Origin: Mugil cephalus
Lineage: Eukaryota > Chordata > Actinopteri > Mugiliformes > Mugilidae
DNA: 64,000 bases
Direction: 5' to 3'
NCBI RefSeq assembly: GCF_022458985.1
Contig: NC_061778.1
Location: 6,837,501-6,901,500, forward strand
Shown: positions 11,901 to 58,774 of the stretch, in pieces
How the letters are laid out: each line of letters opens with the position of its first letter
Position numbering within the stretch: position 1 is the first letter of the stretch
Translations under genes and position numbers: made by a program
The notes under the pieces: model-generated
Database searches by the model: none
What the model was told of the DNA's origin: nothing
Seen by the model: only the letters and a program-made list of their open reading frames with translations

Positions 11901-14900
11901 CTGATGTCACCGAAGAGAGATTTAGCTTTCTGAAGGGCCTCTGACGAAAGTGTCACTTTCTTACCACTGGCAGAAAGAAATCCACCATTCCTTGCCAGTG
12001 GTGCATGAACCGAAGCCTTTAAAAGTGATGGTTGTACACTACTTTCCCCCCCTACTTCATTACATTCACTCAAAAGGGATTTTGCTTTCTTCAGAGCTTC
12101 AGACGAAATGACAACTCCTTTTCCGCTGGCAGTCTGAAATCCACCTTTCTGTGGTGGCAGAGTATCTTCCCTTTGCTTCTCTTCTTTGCTTGGATTGTCA
12201 GTGCATTTATGTCCAGGCTCCACTGAAATGTTTACTGAGTCTTTTTCATTGGGTTTCAGATTTAAAAAGCTTTTCTTCTTGTTGTCACTTCTACTCATCG
12301 GTCCATTACTACCATCCACGTCACAGTCTTTGAAGAAAGCATCTGTCTCTTGCATCGCCTTTGTTGAAATAGAATCATCACATTCTTTCAGAAGATGTTT
12401 TGCTTTCAAAACATTTTTCTGTGACACATGGACGTTTGCTCCTCCCGCAGTTGTGAAACCACAGTGGATTTTATCGGTATCTTCAGTGTTGTTTTGTTTC
12501 TCATCCCCATTCCTTGTGTGCAAGACAGCTGGGATTTCTTCAGTTAAACTGATGTCGCTAAAAATAGCGTTTGCCTTCAGAAGGGCCTCTGATGATAGTG
12601 TCATAGGTTTACCACTCGCTGCAAGGAATCCACCCTTTCTGGGTGGTGGACCGTGAATGTGAGTCTTGGAATGTGATGCCGTTATATGAAATTCACCCTC
12701 AGCTCTTTCACATTCACTAAACAGAGTTTTGGCTTTCTTTAGAGCTTCGGATGAAATAACAACTCCTTTTCCACTGGCAGTCTGAAATCCATCTTTCTGC
12801 GGTGGCAAAGTATCTTCTGTTTGTTTCACTTGTTTGCTGCTTGTGTCCAGAGTGGATCCATTCCCAGTATTTTCTGGACCGCTAACTGTGAAGCTCTGAT
12901 CTGGTTTCAGTTTTGAGAAGTTTACACTCTTGTTGCCATTTTTACTCATTAGTCCATCATTCATGTCCATATCACAGGCTTTAAACAAAGCATCTCCCTC
13001 TTGCATTGCTTCTGTTGAAACAGATTCATCAAATCCTTTCAGAAGATGTTTTGTTTTACAAAGACTTTTCCGTGGCATGTGGACATTTTCTCCACCTGCA
13101 GTTGTGATACTAGAATTTATTTTCTTGGCATCTTCAGCTTTGTCTTGCTTCTTGTCATTGTATTTCACACTTGGGTGTGAAAGGTGTGGCATCGCGTCGC
13201 TTAAACTGATATCACTGAAGAGAGTTTTTGCTTTCTGAAGGGCGTCCGATGAAAGTGCTACTTTTTTACCACTGGCTGAAAGAAACCCAACATTACTGGA
13301 CGGTGGATGCTGAACTGGAGTTTTCTTGAGAGGTGCAGAAGAAAAGCCAACTCCTTTTCCCCTGGCTATATGTAAGCCAGAGCATTTTGGTGGTGGAGCA
13401 CAAATATTAACACTGAGCTGTTCTGTTCTTAATGCTTTTTGACTCAGTTGTTTGTTTGTGTCCTCAAGTATATGAACCTCGTTCAACAGACTTTCAGCCT
13501 TTTTGATTGCATCAGCTGACACAGATACTTTCTTCCCGCTGGCTGTACAGAATCCATTGCCACTGCTCAAACTACTGACAGAAGAGGAATCAATATTCTT
13601 TGATGTGTTGCACAGCATGGAAGAAAATTGCTTTGAAGAGGAAAACTGGTTTCCATGGGGAGATGGTTCATTTTTTAAAGCCGGTGCACCATTATAACCT
13701 ATACCATTCATTTTCACATCATCTACGGGTGGTTTCTTAGAGTGATGTGACACCTGTCCAGCATGTTCGAACTTGATGCCTCCATTCATACATTCTGCCG
13801 CAGGTTGAATGCTCTTCTTATGCTTGATTTTGGCACCATTTTCATCGATTTGCTGGTCTGTTGATTTCTGATCTGTCAGGTTCTCCTCTAAATCTGCAAA
13901 TAAAGCTCTAGCTTTGCTCAGGCATGCTTTTGAAACTCTCAAAGCATTTCCTCCTGCAGTCTTAAATGCTACAGCACGCATCAAAGGATTCTCCAGCTTG
14001 TTTGTTTCAGTGTGTTCAGTTTTGTCAAGACTTTGTGGTTCAGTTGACATAAGACTGCCTTCAGTAATGTGCTCTGAAGAGGACGTTGCCTCGCCAACAG
14101 AGGAATTTTCTTTTGTCACTGTACTTGACATTGACATACCTGTGGCTTTACTTGAAGCATCTGCTCCTCTACTATTTCTCTTATCAATTAAAACAGAGGT
14201 CATTTGGTCAGGCATCACAGTTTTTGCCATGTGCTTTTCAGCATCTGAGTTGAAGCTGTCATCAAAATCTATACCCTTAAGAAAATCCGGGTCAAGTTCC
14301 TTGTCAGTGTTCTGTGGAGTGGCGGCATCATCTTGACTATGCTTTTTTGGCTTTTCAGTTTTGAACTGTGTAAATTCAAATTGGCTATCTGCCTCTTCCA
14401 ACAGAGTGCACAGTTCTGTCACATCAGCCATTTGTGAAGCTGTTAATTGGCAAGTGTTATCCCCAAATGTTTCTGTTAAAGGCAGTTGCTGATTCGAGTT
14501 AGAGGTTGTACTTTTCACTGATGCATTACTTGTTTTATTTGTATGTTCAGCAGCACGGTCTGATTTGATTTGATGATCAGTAAAAGTCCTTTCACCCTCA
14601 GTCTCTTCAAAGAGATTCTTGGCTCTCTCCAGGTTGGCAGAGGAAATCTGTATTCCCTTATTTGAAGCTGTTTTGAACCCTGATGTATGGAGGGAAGGAA
14701 GAGAAACTGCAGCTTTCTCTGGCAGACTGCCACAGACCTGGCCATTTAGTGGAATGCAATTAATGTTATCGACAGATCCTTCTGAACTCGTTGGTAGTTG
14801 CGCTGATGTGCCCTCTAAGTGCAGCTCACTCTCTCCTCCAGAGCCCAGTGTCTCCCTTTTCTCAAGGCGGGAGCTCTGTCCACTAGAAATTGTGGTTTTA

Positions 14901-17900
14901 GATTCAGCACCAAAATGCACTTTTCTTTTTTCTTTCTTTGCAGATGGGAAAGACGGTTGACTTTGACCAATGTCCTCTGAGCAAGGAAGAACAAATGAAG
15001 ATGCGCTCATATGGGTGTTGTCTGCCACACCAGACTGGAATCCACTGTCACCTGTGGCGCCATCATTGATGGAGAAATTTTGATTGGTGGTAAAAACAGG
15101 TTTTCTGATGCCATCAGAATCATAGCGAAGGGTTGCTTGCATTGCCTTTTGCTTGGCTTGTTTCATGGCAGACAGACAAGTCGATGGACAGAAATGATCC
15201 CTTTGTGTATCCTCTGCTGCTTTACTCTGTTTACAAGGTTCTGCCATTTGGCTGAAGTCTTGTGCAAAATCTCTGCCAAGCTGTGAAATATCAAGATCCT
15301 GGATTTTTGCTTGAACGGAGGAATGCAGATTTTCACCAGGGAGATTTACTTGGATTGCTGTATTCCCAACAGGGCAATAGACTGCTTCATCTGGGCCTTT
15401 CCCCAACTGCTTGACACTCACATCTTGTCCTAAAAGAAAGCATTAAAAAACAGTCATTGTAGAAAGGGAACTATTTCCATGTTAATAGAGAACATATTAT
15501 CACATTTTCACAATTTATATGCATGAGAAATGTGTTACCAGAATTTGGAATCCCTGGTGATGAGTCCATCTTGTGTGACGGTTGCAAAGTCCCAACGGTG
15601 TAAACAAATTTTCTCTTTTTTGTAATAACTCCAGAGTCTGTGACTTTTATGAGTGGTCTGACAGACTGCCCAGAATCTGAGTTCTTCAGCCGCTGTGTTA
15701 AAATATCACCATCCACAGAAGGTGGCATTTGAGATAAAGTCAATGGGGACCACTGACTCAGTCCTGTGTCTCCAGTTTTTACCAATGGTGATGAGGGAAT
15801 GCTGCCAGGTTCCTGGTGGTGTGTTCTTTCTTCACTGGTGTGGTTTGTTGTTGAGATGTCTGGAGAACCACAGCCATTTACGTTTGTCTGAGTGATTTGC
15901 TTCCGCTTGGCTCTGTCGAGTTTCACTTTTCTCAGTGATGAACTACTGTTGGCAAAAAACAGTGAGAGAGCATTTTCGGCTCCATCCAGGACACTTGCTA
16001 CTGTGGTGCGAATTTCTTCATCCTCAATAGCATCTGGCAGCTTCTGTCGCCAAATGCCATCAGTCTTTTTTAATGAAGCCTCGGGGGAAGCAGCACCTAT
16101 TGACAAAAGAGAAGCAGTCAGTATTAAATTCAATATAATATCAATATTATGCCTCTAAAAGTGTACGCAAACCAACATATGTACATTGCACTAATGCGGT
16201 CTTTAAAATATTAGTGAAAAATGATAAGGAAAATCTCAGTACCTTCGCAAACAGAAGGCATATCACTGTTTTTGGCCAGTTCATTTCCAACTGTAGATGT
16301 TTTTGAAAGAGAAGGGAAAAGCTTCCACGCCAACTGGGAATGGAAAGAAAAAAGAAAACAAAATATGTTAAGTAATATGAATGATTTTTTTCTTACCATA
16401 TCTGCTTCATCTGCATTATTCAACAATAACAAAAAAAATATATAATAGCGTAATATGCAATTTTCATTTCTTTGACGTACCATCCTCCAACATCAGTTCC
16501 TCTCTTCTTACTTTGATCATATTTCAGATTTTAAAATGTGAGGAATACAGTTTAGTTTATAAGTACTTTAAGTAATTTCACCTTTGTACAAAACCACAAT
16601 GGATTTAAAATCAAGCGGCAAGATGTGACTGACATTTTGGCTTTACGCTTACATTTAAGAGGTTTAAAATACATATTAACTAGGCCTGCATTTTTGTAAT
16701 CCATGGGTTTAAGGCTTTCCATCCAAGCATTATATTAATCTGTATATTCATGTTAGTATGTCCAATTCCTTCTGAGTTTGTAATATGGAGGGACTACATG
16801 AAAAATGTCCAAAACGGTTAAAATTATATTTTTGTTTGTCACACAAACACAGTTGCTTGGTTTTAGACACTTAAATGTAACATATCTAAGTGCTGCTTTG
16901 CTGTTAAAAAATATAACATGCAGGTTTCCCAGAAGTGCCACACGAGCTCAAGCTGAATAGTGCCGTGTAGATTGAGCCTTGCTGTTCTCCATTTACAGAG
17001 CCTGTGCTGTGCACAAACGGCTGATATTTTTTTGGCTTACTTCCATAAATTTGGGAATGGGATTAGACGGCTTATTCCAGCACTATGAAAGTCTAAGGTC
17101 AACGATGTTGTGGTGAACAGATGCACTGTCTGTCTTGGCAACTGAGCAAAACATTTTAATGTCAAGTTTCTAATTCAAGCTTGCGTGTCACTGACATGAA
17201 ACTAACACAGAATGAGAAAGATTGATGATGTCTGTTGTGTGTTTGCGCTGGATGGAGTACTCACAACAACATCTTTGTCTCCAGCAACAGTCTCCGGACA
17301 AGAACTCTCTTCATTTTTAGCTGTGAAAAAAATGAAAAAATACACAGATTAGTTAAAAAAACAAAACAAAATCACATATTTGTATTCACTTTTAAAACAA
17401 CGGTTTGTTTCTTTTACTTACATAGAATCAGAGTGGATGACTCTGGTGGGGTATTCAACGAACTGGTCCATGAATAATCAGGATTGATCTGTGCACCAAG
17501 ACTTTCAGAAATACGGTTGGCATAGCTGATCTGCACCATCACAAGAGATTACAAGAGCAGAAACTTTAACTCCTGAACACAGTTCCAGAGAATCAATGAC
17601 AGAAATACTGATATTAGACTGAAAATACTTACTGTGGATTTATGTGGAGTGTGAATTAGACCTGTGTGAACAGCAGAAGACAACAAATGTTACCACCGAT
17701 GATTACATCTTAGCCAATTCATACCAATGAAACAGGGATGGATTTTCAGCTCACCAAAAGTGTCCTGAGGCTGGATACCATTGAATGTGTCAACTGGGAC
17801 TCTAAAATGACCAAAAACAGACAAAAACTTCAGCAATATGATCAAGAAAACAGCTCAGAATGGAAAATTTTAGAGAATAAAACTTCATCATGAACATATT

Positions 17901-18994
17901 TTTCTCAAAATACAATCCTTCAAGTTTTATGTTAAAATCAGCTACTTATAATCAATATCACATTATGACAAATCACTTGATAAAGATAAACTTCGTTCCC
18001 ACTAATGGTACTTACAAGAACAACATTGTGAAAACTGTGTAATATTTTAAACACTAATCTCTTTATTGCTGTTGCACTCACCTCTGTTTAGACGTGTGAA
18101 ACAAATTTGGACTTGTTGCTGCCCATGGTAATGGTCCTTTTTCTAAGATGCAACATGAAGAATCATAATTTTCACTTTCAACCATGAGAAAGACTCAACA
18201 ATACAGACAAAAGTAGCAAACTGCAAATTATGACAACAGATCCATATTCTCACTGAGCGAGCATTTATGTGATGGAAAGTGTTTTAATATTGTTTACATA
18301 TTGATATGCAAGTATTTATGTGGATGTATATGTGGGGATGCCGCCAGGATGGGGTGGGGGAACGGTTCACAACTTTTGTAAGAAATTATATCAATATTGT
18401 TGATATGGAAAAACTACAAAGTTGCAAAAAAAGGTGTTTTAATATGCATTACTGCATAAATCCTTCAACAATCAAATCTTACCTTGTTCAGCAGTGAACG
18501 AATGCTCATCATCCGTTTCATCTGACACAATTCGCCTGCATCTGAAAACTTTGGGGGTTGAGAACAGCTGACTGTCTACTGCAGTTTTGTCTAAATGTCT
18601 TGTAAAATATCCCTCTTGGTTTGCACACAGCTCATCTTGGTCCGAGACATTTTCTTCATTAGCTTGAGCTGTCAGTACCTCAAACCAGTTGGGATCCAGT
18701 GGTCCCAATTCTAAAAAAATATAAATAATTGGTAATAGATCATTCATAAGCACATTTAACCACAAAAGAATAGTTTTACTGTGTAAATGCATAAAGATGA
18801 GGACTGTGCAACTAAGTAAAGCTTATAATATTCAGTGTTTGTTTGCAGCAGCCACCCAGGCTATAAATAGCATCTGTAACTGTAATGATGATCAGAGTCT
18901 GCTCTGCTCCTTTGCAACTTCACATTAATGTCATCTTACCTTTCAATATATCATCTTTGAATGCGTCGTACATTTGCTTTGAGGCTGAATCCAT
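4809..18994 (-). CDS. brca2: BRCA2, DNA repair protein, complete coding gene
   Basis: Twenty-six coding exons give 9,789 nt or 3,262 aa (human 3,418), with the frame kept throughout. BRCA2 is the mediator that loads RAD51 on RPA-coated single-stranded DNA in homologous recombination and protects stalled forks. Parts in order: an N-terminal PALB2-binding helix ([12 protein letters not shown], residues 20-31), an exon-11 BRC array (about 660-2065), the DSS1/DNA-binding domain with helical domain and three OB folds (about 2400-3100), and a C-terminal RAD51-binding and CDK-site segment ([14 protein letters not shown], Ser about 3204, equivalent to human Ser3291). Start: ATG at 18994, in an exon that joins in frame to the PALB2 motif. 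Several exons have exactly the sizes I recall for human (16: 188; 17: 171; 19: 156; 20: 145; 24: 139). Oddities are the expanded BRC array, a GC donor after exon 15 and a short C-terminal tail. Exons are numbered as in human. Confidence 0.97.
8755..8763 (-). other. brca2: Non-canonical GC splice donor after BRCA2 exon 15
   Basis: The minus strand reads AAACAG|GCAAG, with exon 15 ending at 8760 and GC at 8759-8758. Homology fixes the junction (QKQ|LYEYG, human HKQ|LYTYG) and the frame. No GT in the neighbourhood gives a joined frame. The exon side is a perfect CAG, typical of GC-AG introns. Confidence 0.8.
9051..9797 (-). CDS. brca2: BRCA2 exons 12-14
   Basis: Exon 12 spans 9699-9797 ([14 protein letters not shown], matching human GEPLI...IKRNLLNEFDR), exon 13 9552-9618 and exon 14 9051-9472. 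They cover residues 2210-2405, the linker between the BRC array and the DNA-binding domain. Exon 14 carries the conserved FVPPF motif, known in human as part of the segment bound by MEILB2/HSF2BP; here FVPPF is followed by a second, similar FTPPF. The acceptor of exon 14 follows TTCTATAG. Frames join as G|GT, G|GT and GG|G without error. Confidence 0.88.
10036..15429 (-). CDS. brca2: BRCA2 exon 11: giant exon with expanded BRC repeat array
   Basis: A single 5,394-nt exon (human 4,932) runs from the acceptor at 15430/15431 to the donor after 10036. Each BRC unit binds RAD51 through an FxxA motif that mimics the RAD51 subunit interface, plus a downstream Leu-Phe contact. Units are read at roughly 14.69, 13.98, 13.55, 13.37 (degenerate), 13.27, 13.10, 12.78, 12.62, 12.46, 12.13, 11.97, 11.81, 11.50, 11.34, 11.19, 10.86, 10.72 and 10.56 kb: 18 recognisable copies, 15 of them retaining FxxA. 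The [17 protein letters not shown] segment near 14.4 kb matches the conserved non-BRC segment of human exon 11. From about 13.4 kb down to 10.5 kb the units form a tandem higher-order repeat (separate entry). Confidence 0.95.
10500..13390 (-). repeat. brca2: Higher-order coding tandem repeat of BRC triads
   Basis: Five consecutive A-B-C triads are visible. Type A reads [20 protein letters not shown], type [21 protein letters not shown], and type [16 protein letters not shown]. Homologous points in type A lie at 10865, 11501, 12134 and 12782, so the periods are 636, 633 and 648 bp (212, 211 and 216 codons). The most N-terminal A unit (near 13.37 kb) is degenerate and lies about 586 bp further on. 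Linkers repeat as well (LPPQ before each A unit, KTPVHRPP-like segments between A and B), so whole 211-codon blocks were duplicated, not isolated motifs. Confidence 0.93.
15539..18994 (-). CDS. brca2: BRCA2 exons 2-10: N-terminal region with PALB2-binding motif
   Basis: Exons: 2 (coding part) 18940-18994, 3 18483-18710, 4 18082-18142, 5 17755-17801, 6 17633-17661 (29 nt), 7 17422-17530, 8 17265-17320, 9 16243-16333, 10 15539-16096. Together they encode about residues 1-411. The tryptophan, phenylalanine and leucine that human BRCA2 uses to bind PALB2 (W31, F32, L35) correspond to W27, F28 and L31 here. Exons 6-8 keep the LIHTP, ISESLGA and KNEE motifs of the vertebrate protein. Exon 10 is only half the size I recall for human (558 against 1,116 nt), so the linker between the PALB2 site and the BRC array is shorter. 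All junctions are GT-AG. Confidence 0.9.
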
Positions 18995-19500
18995 TCCAGA
19001 CTTGCGTAACTCTTATAGTTTGCTACGTGGCATACCTGGCCTGAGAAGAAAAAATATTTTAATCATTACTTTGTCATCATCACTAAAAAGCAGAAACTGC
19101 CTAAGCTTGTTAGCTTCGAGCTCAATGATGCGATACATCACAGCCTGCTGCAGCTTCCGATTCCACTAAAACGAATTAGCCGCTAATAAACAGAGCTAAA
19201 GGCAAAGCTATTCCAGTAAAACTGTCAGGCAGATAACGTTGGGGTTTGTTATTGTTGGTTGTCAACGTTAAGAAATCACGGCGAACTTTACACTGAAAGA
19301 AACCAGATAGTAAAATAAGTTTTCAAGTTACTTAAACAACATGACGACGTACAAGAGTTTGGACTTTCACGCCGCGATGAAACCATGGATAAAAACGTTG
19401 ACGAGATGCTTTAGACGGATTGCAAAACCATTGGGTAAAACAACATATAAGTAAGTTATTTATTCACAGCGGGTCAGTCTGCTAGCTAGCTAGTTGGTGC
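18995..19500 (-). promoter_or_regulatory. brca2: BRCA2 5' UTR and promoter region
   Basis: Exon 2 probably begins at 19040, after the acceptor TTCTTCTCAG, leaving about 46 nt of 5' UTR before the ATG. A non-coding first exon and the promoter should lie between about 19.1 and 19.5 kb, but I cannot place a convincing first-exon donor. No TATA box is evident. Confidence 0.4.
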
Positions 19501-19860
19501 GTGCAATAAACAAACCTCGCGCGCCACGTACCGGAACTTATAGCGCCTTCAAAATACTTTTCAAATAAAACTGCGGAGACGCGTATTTAGTTGATTAAAA
19601 CAAATGTAACAAGCATAATATATTATTAGAAGACAATACTAAAACAGTTGTTAACATGTGTATTGTATGTGTATTTAACATGTGTTAAAGTAAAAATGAT
19701 TACGCTTGAAACGTAAGGATGCTTTTATTTTCTAAAGGCAGGCTTCCGTCTTCCTGTCTTCATACCAACCCCGCCCCCTTCCTTAAGATTGACTATAGCT
19801 AGAGCTTTTATTATTAGTTAACAAAGTCAGGAAATTAAACCATGATTAACAAATGTAAGT
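19500..19860. other. Short intergenic gap between FRY 3' end and BRCA2 promoter
   Basis: AT-rich sequence with no open frame, repeat or RNA gene that I recognise. In mammals ZAR1L lies between FRY and BRCA2. There is no room for it here and no zinc-finger-like sequence is seen. Confidence 0.45.
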
Positions 19861-19866
19861 TTTATT
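19861..19866 (-). terminator. fry: Candidate FRY polyadenylation signal AATAAA
   Basis: The minus strand reads AATAAA at the end of the AT-rich stretch downstream of the FRY stop. It is the last such motif before the BRCA2 promoter region. Use is inferred. Confidence 0.45.
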
Positions 19867-20967
19867 GTATTGTTACATAAGTGTACAGAACACCAAAGTA
19901 CAGTACATTGCAAAGGCAGTAGTATTTACAAGGCAAGAGGCTGCAACAACTCATGTGGAAGCTTTGCAAATATATTGCAACTCATTCTGCATGCAAACTG
20001 TAACTTCATAAAAATACAATCTTATGAGTCTGAGCCAAGCCCTCCTTTTCACTATGTACAATTATTCAGTTAAAATAGTTTCTGCATTTGTTCATAAACA
20101 TTACTCTTACACTTTATAGTACATAGAATTTGCAAGCTTGGCAGGTTTTAACAGATGAAACAAAAATATTTGTTTTCTATAAATCTAGTCTGATAAAAGC
20201 ATCTTTTTCTCTGGCTTACAATATAAATAACTAATCTATTTGCTAAAAGCTGCACAGTTAGAAGGTACAGTAAGATGTTTTAAGTAACAGATAACCCACA
20301 CAGCTGCATGTAGGTTTGGAGGGACATTACAGTAGATTTGCAGCATGTAGTTTAATACGAACCACTTCATCAATCAGCATCAATAATTCCATCTGTGATG
20401 GTCGTCAGATTTAAAATTACACACTCAAGCACACTTTCAGCACACCTGCACCCACACACAAACACACACACAAGGCCCACAACTTTACTAAAGTCACGAG
20501 GCCTCCCTTTTTCCGTACTAACAGTGTCCATGTGATCCATTGCTATGATATTCAAATACATTCTTTCAGGAGACAGTAAACGTCTTCCACTTCAGTGAAG
20601 GATTGCACATTTTCCCTTGACAAATAAAACAAAACAACTGAAAAAGAATCATTTAGCTTTGGTATGTCATCTGTTAAATGTGAAAGTTGGTGACCTCAGT
20701 AGTAAGTGGTCGCTTTGTGACAGTTTCTCTTATTATTAGTGCAATAAAAGCCTAACTCTGTTTACAACAGCAAAGTCACTCGTCTGTCTAAAAACAACAG
20801 TATTGCTGCACGTCTGAAGATCTGACATTATGACTTCCTGATGTACTCTGAGCAAGAAGAGGAAACAGGGGTTTGGTTATTCCCAGGAGAGAGCACTGAG
20901 ATGATAGCAGCTACCCCAGACAGGAAGAGAGGCATGACACCAGGTGTAACACGCTGTCAGACCGGCA
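19861..20967 (-). other. fry: FRY 3' untranslated region
   Basis: This follows the FRY stop at 20968-20970. A clean AATAAA on the minus strand lies at 19861-19866 and is the likely polyadenylation signal, giving a 3' UTR of about 1.1 kb. It contains a short CA/GT tract at about 20450-20473. No competing open frame is present. Confidence 0.6.
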
Positions 20968-57398
<36,431 letters not shown>

Positions 57399-57464
57399 GG
57401 CTGCAGATTCCTATTGGGACACCCCCCACCCCTTTCTAGTTGTAGTTTCCCTCCAGTAGCAGAA

Positions 57465-57489
57465 GCAGCAGCAGCAGCAGCAGCAGCAG
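57465..57489. repeat. GCA triplet tract in the FRY 5' UTR/promoter
   Basis: About eight uninterrupted GCA units (CTG on the transcribed strand) lie about 70-90 nt upstream of the FRY exon 1 ATG. They probably fall in the 5' UTR. Confidence 0.9.
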
Positions 57490-57651
57490 TTGAGCTGGGA
57501 CCAGCAGGTAGTTCCTGCTGTCACCTCACTGTGACGCACACTATGCTGCGCTGACGAGACCCTGAGAAAACACACTAGCACTGCTTTATCCCTCCTCTTG
57601 TGTCCTGTCCTTGGCTGTCAGCCCTCTCCCTCCCTCCACTCTCTTTCAACA

Positions 57652-57676
57652 TCTCTCTCTCTCTCTCTCTCTCTCT
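57652..57676. repeat. CT dinucleotide tract upstream of FRY exon 1
   Basis: About twelve CT units. Transcribed-strand GA repeats of this kind are common near promoters. Confidence 0.85.
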
Positions 57677-58252
57677 GTAAAGCTGTGGCAGGCAGTGGGC
57701 GGCAATGCAAGCTCCCTTTAAATAACTGCGCGGAGGCTGAGAGCGCAGGAAGCAATCCTCTTAGCGGAGCGCAGTTAATAATAACCACTGTTTGTCTGCA
57801 TGCGGGGCCTGATAATGATGACAGCGCCGGGCTTGTGCGTCGTTCAGCATGACTGGGAAAATGTGACGGGTCACCACCGCTGACAGGGAGGGGGGGCGGG
57901 GGAGACGGAAAACGCCTGAACAAGACACATTACAGGGAACATCTGGGGGAGCAGCGGAAAGAAGAAGAAGAAAGAGGAAGAGATTGAGGAGATGGGTTCA
58001 GCTGAAAATAGAGGATCTGCATAGGAGCAGGGGCTGACTGACGCCTTGTAACGTTGTTACTTTTGCACTTTTTCACACCACTCAAATAAAAAAATGTATT
58101 TGTTTTTTTTGTTTGTTTGTTTTTTTACACCTCATTTGGAGAATGGCACTTTATCTTTTTCAACTTAATGGATTCATCGGTTTGTCTAAATATGATCAAA
58201 GAGCCCAAAAGTATTCAATTCCAAGAATATAACACACGTAAGGCAAGCATTC

Positions 58253-58774
58253 TACACCAATCTGGCATAACATTATGACCACCTTCCTAATGTTGTGTTG
58301 GTGCCTCCTTAACAGCTGTGACTCATCAGAGAATGGACATCTGAGGCAATGTTGTTAAAGGGAGCCTTTCGGTCCTATGGATATAAGGGAGGGGTCTCCG
58401 TGGATCAGACTTGTTCCAGTGCATCCCACAGATAAGTGGTCAGTTAGGGATCCAGTGAATTTGGAGGCCAAGTCAACATTTTGTGATGCTTTTAAACCGT
58501 TTTTGTGTGTATCCACTTACATTGGTATGAAGTAGATGAGTAAAAAAAAATATATATATAAATGTAATTCTGTTGCAGATGGCTGCTACCATCAAGGAGT
58601 GTCATTCCTATGGGGAGGGGGTGCTTGTTTTGGTCTAGGTGGGTGGTACATGTTTGAGTAACATCCAACATGAATGCCAGGTCCAGAAATCTCCCAGCAG
58701 AACATTTGTACTGTTACAAAATGATCAATGTTCTTCTCCTATCAGTGGTTTTAATGTTGTGGCTAATCATTGTA
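58253..58774. mobile_element. Tc1/mariner-type internally deleted element
   Basis: The left end reads TACACCAATCTGGCATAAC then ATTATGACCACC. The right end, reversed, begins TACAATGATTAGCCACAAC. These are diverged copies of the well-known fish Tc1-like terminal repeat (CATAACATTATGACCACC). TA dinucleotides flank both ends, as Tc1 insertion requires. The interior retains pieces of the transposase-bearing parent (GAATTTGGAGGCCAAGTCAAC, CCCAGCAGAACATT) but at about 520 bp no reading frame survives. Confidence 0.8.

Larger units (their letters stand above)
57399..57960 (-). promoter_or_regulatory. fry: FRY proximal promoter and 5' UTR (candidate)
   Basis: Immediately upstream of the MASQQ start codon, this region is more GC-rich than its surroundings. 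It holds the GCA and CT tracts and a TATA-like TATTTAAA on the minus strand at 57717-57724. If used, transcription would start near 57.69 kb and the 5' UTR would be about 290 nt. This is inference from sequence only. Confidence 0.4.

Noticed and set aside
10500..13390. Regular repeats that might suggest a CRISPR-like or satellite array
   Set aside because: The units are in-frame protein repeats in an exon with coding divergence, and the periods are multiples of three.
10917..15286. Many plus-strand open frames across BRCA2 exon 11
   Set aside because: They are antisense shadows. The minus frame is open for 1,800 codons with clear BRC homology, and the plus frames just repeat with the same 635-bp period.
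19341..19452. Plus-strand 37-codon frame starting at an ATG in the BRCA2 promoter region
   Set aside because: It is short, has no recognisable homology and no supporting context. It could be the start of a divergent non-coding transcript, but I cannot support a gene.
57618..57923. Minus-strand 101-aa frame upstream of FRY exon 1
   Set aside because: It is composed largely of Pro- and Arg-rich sequence produced by CT-repeat DNA and has no homology.
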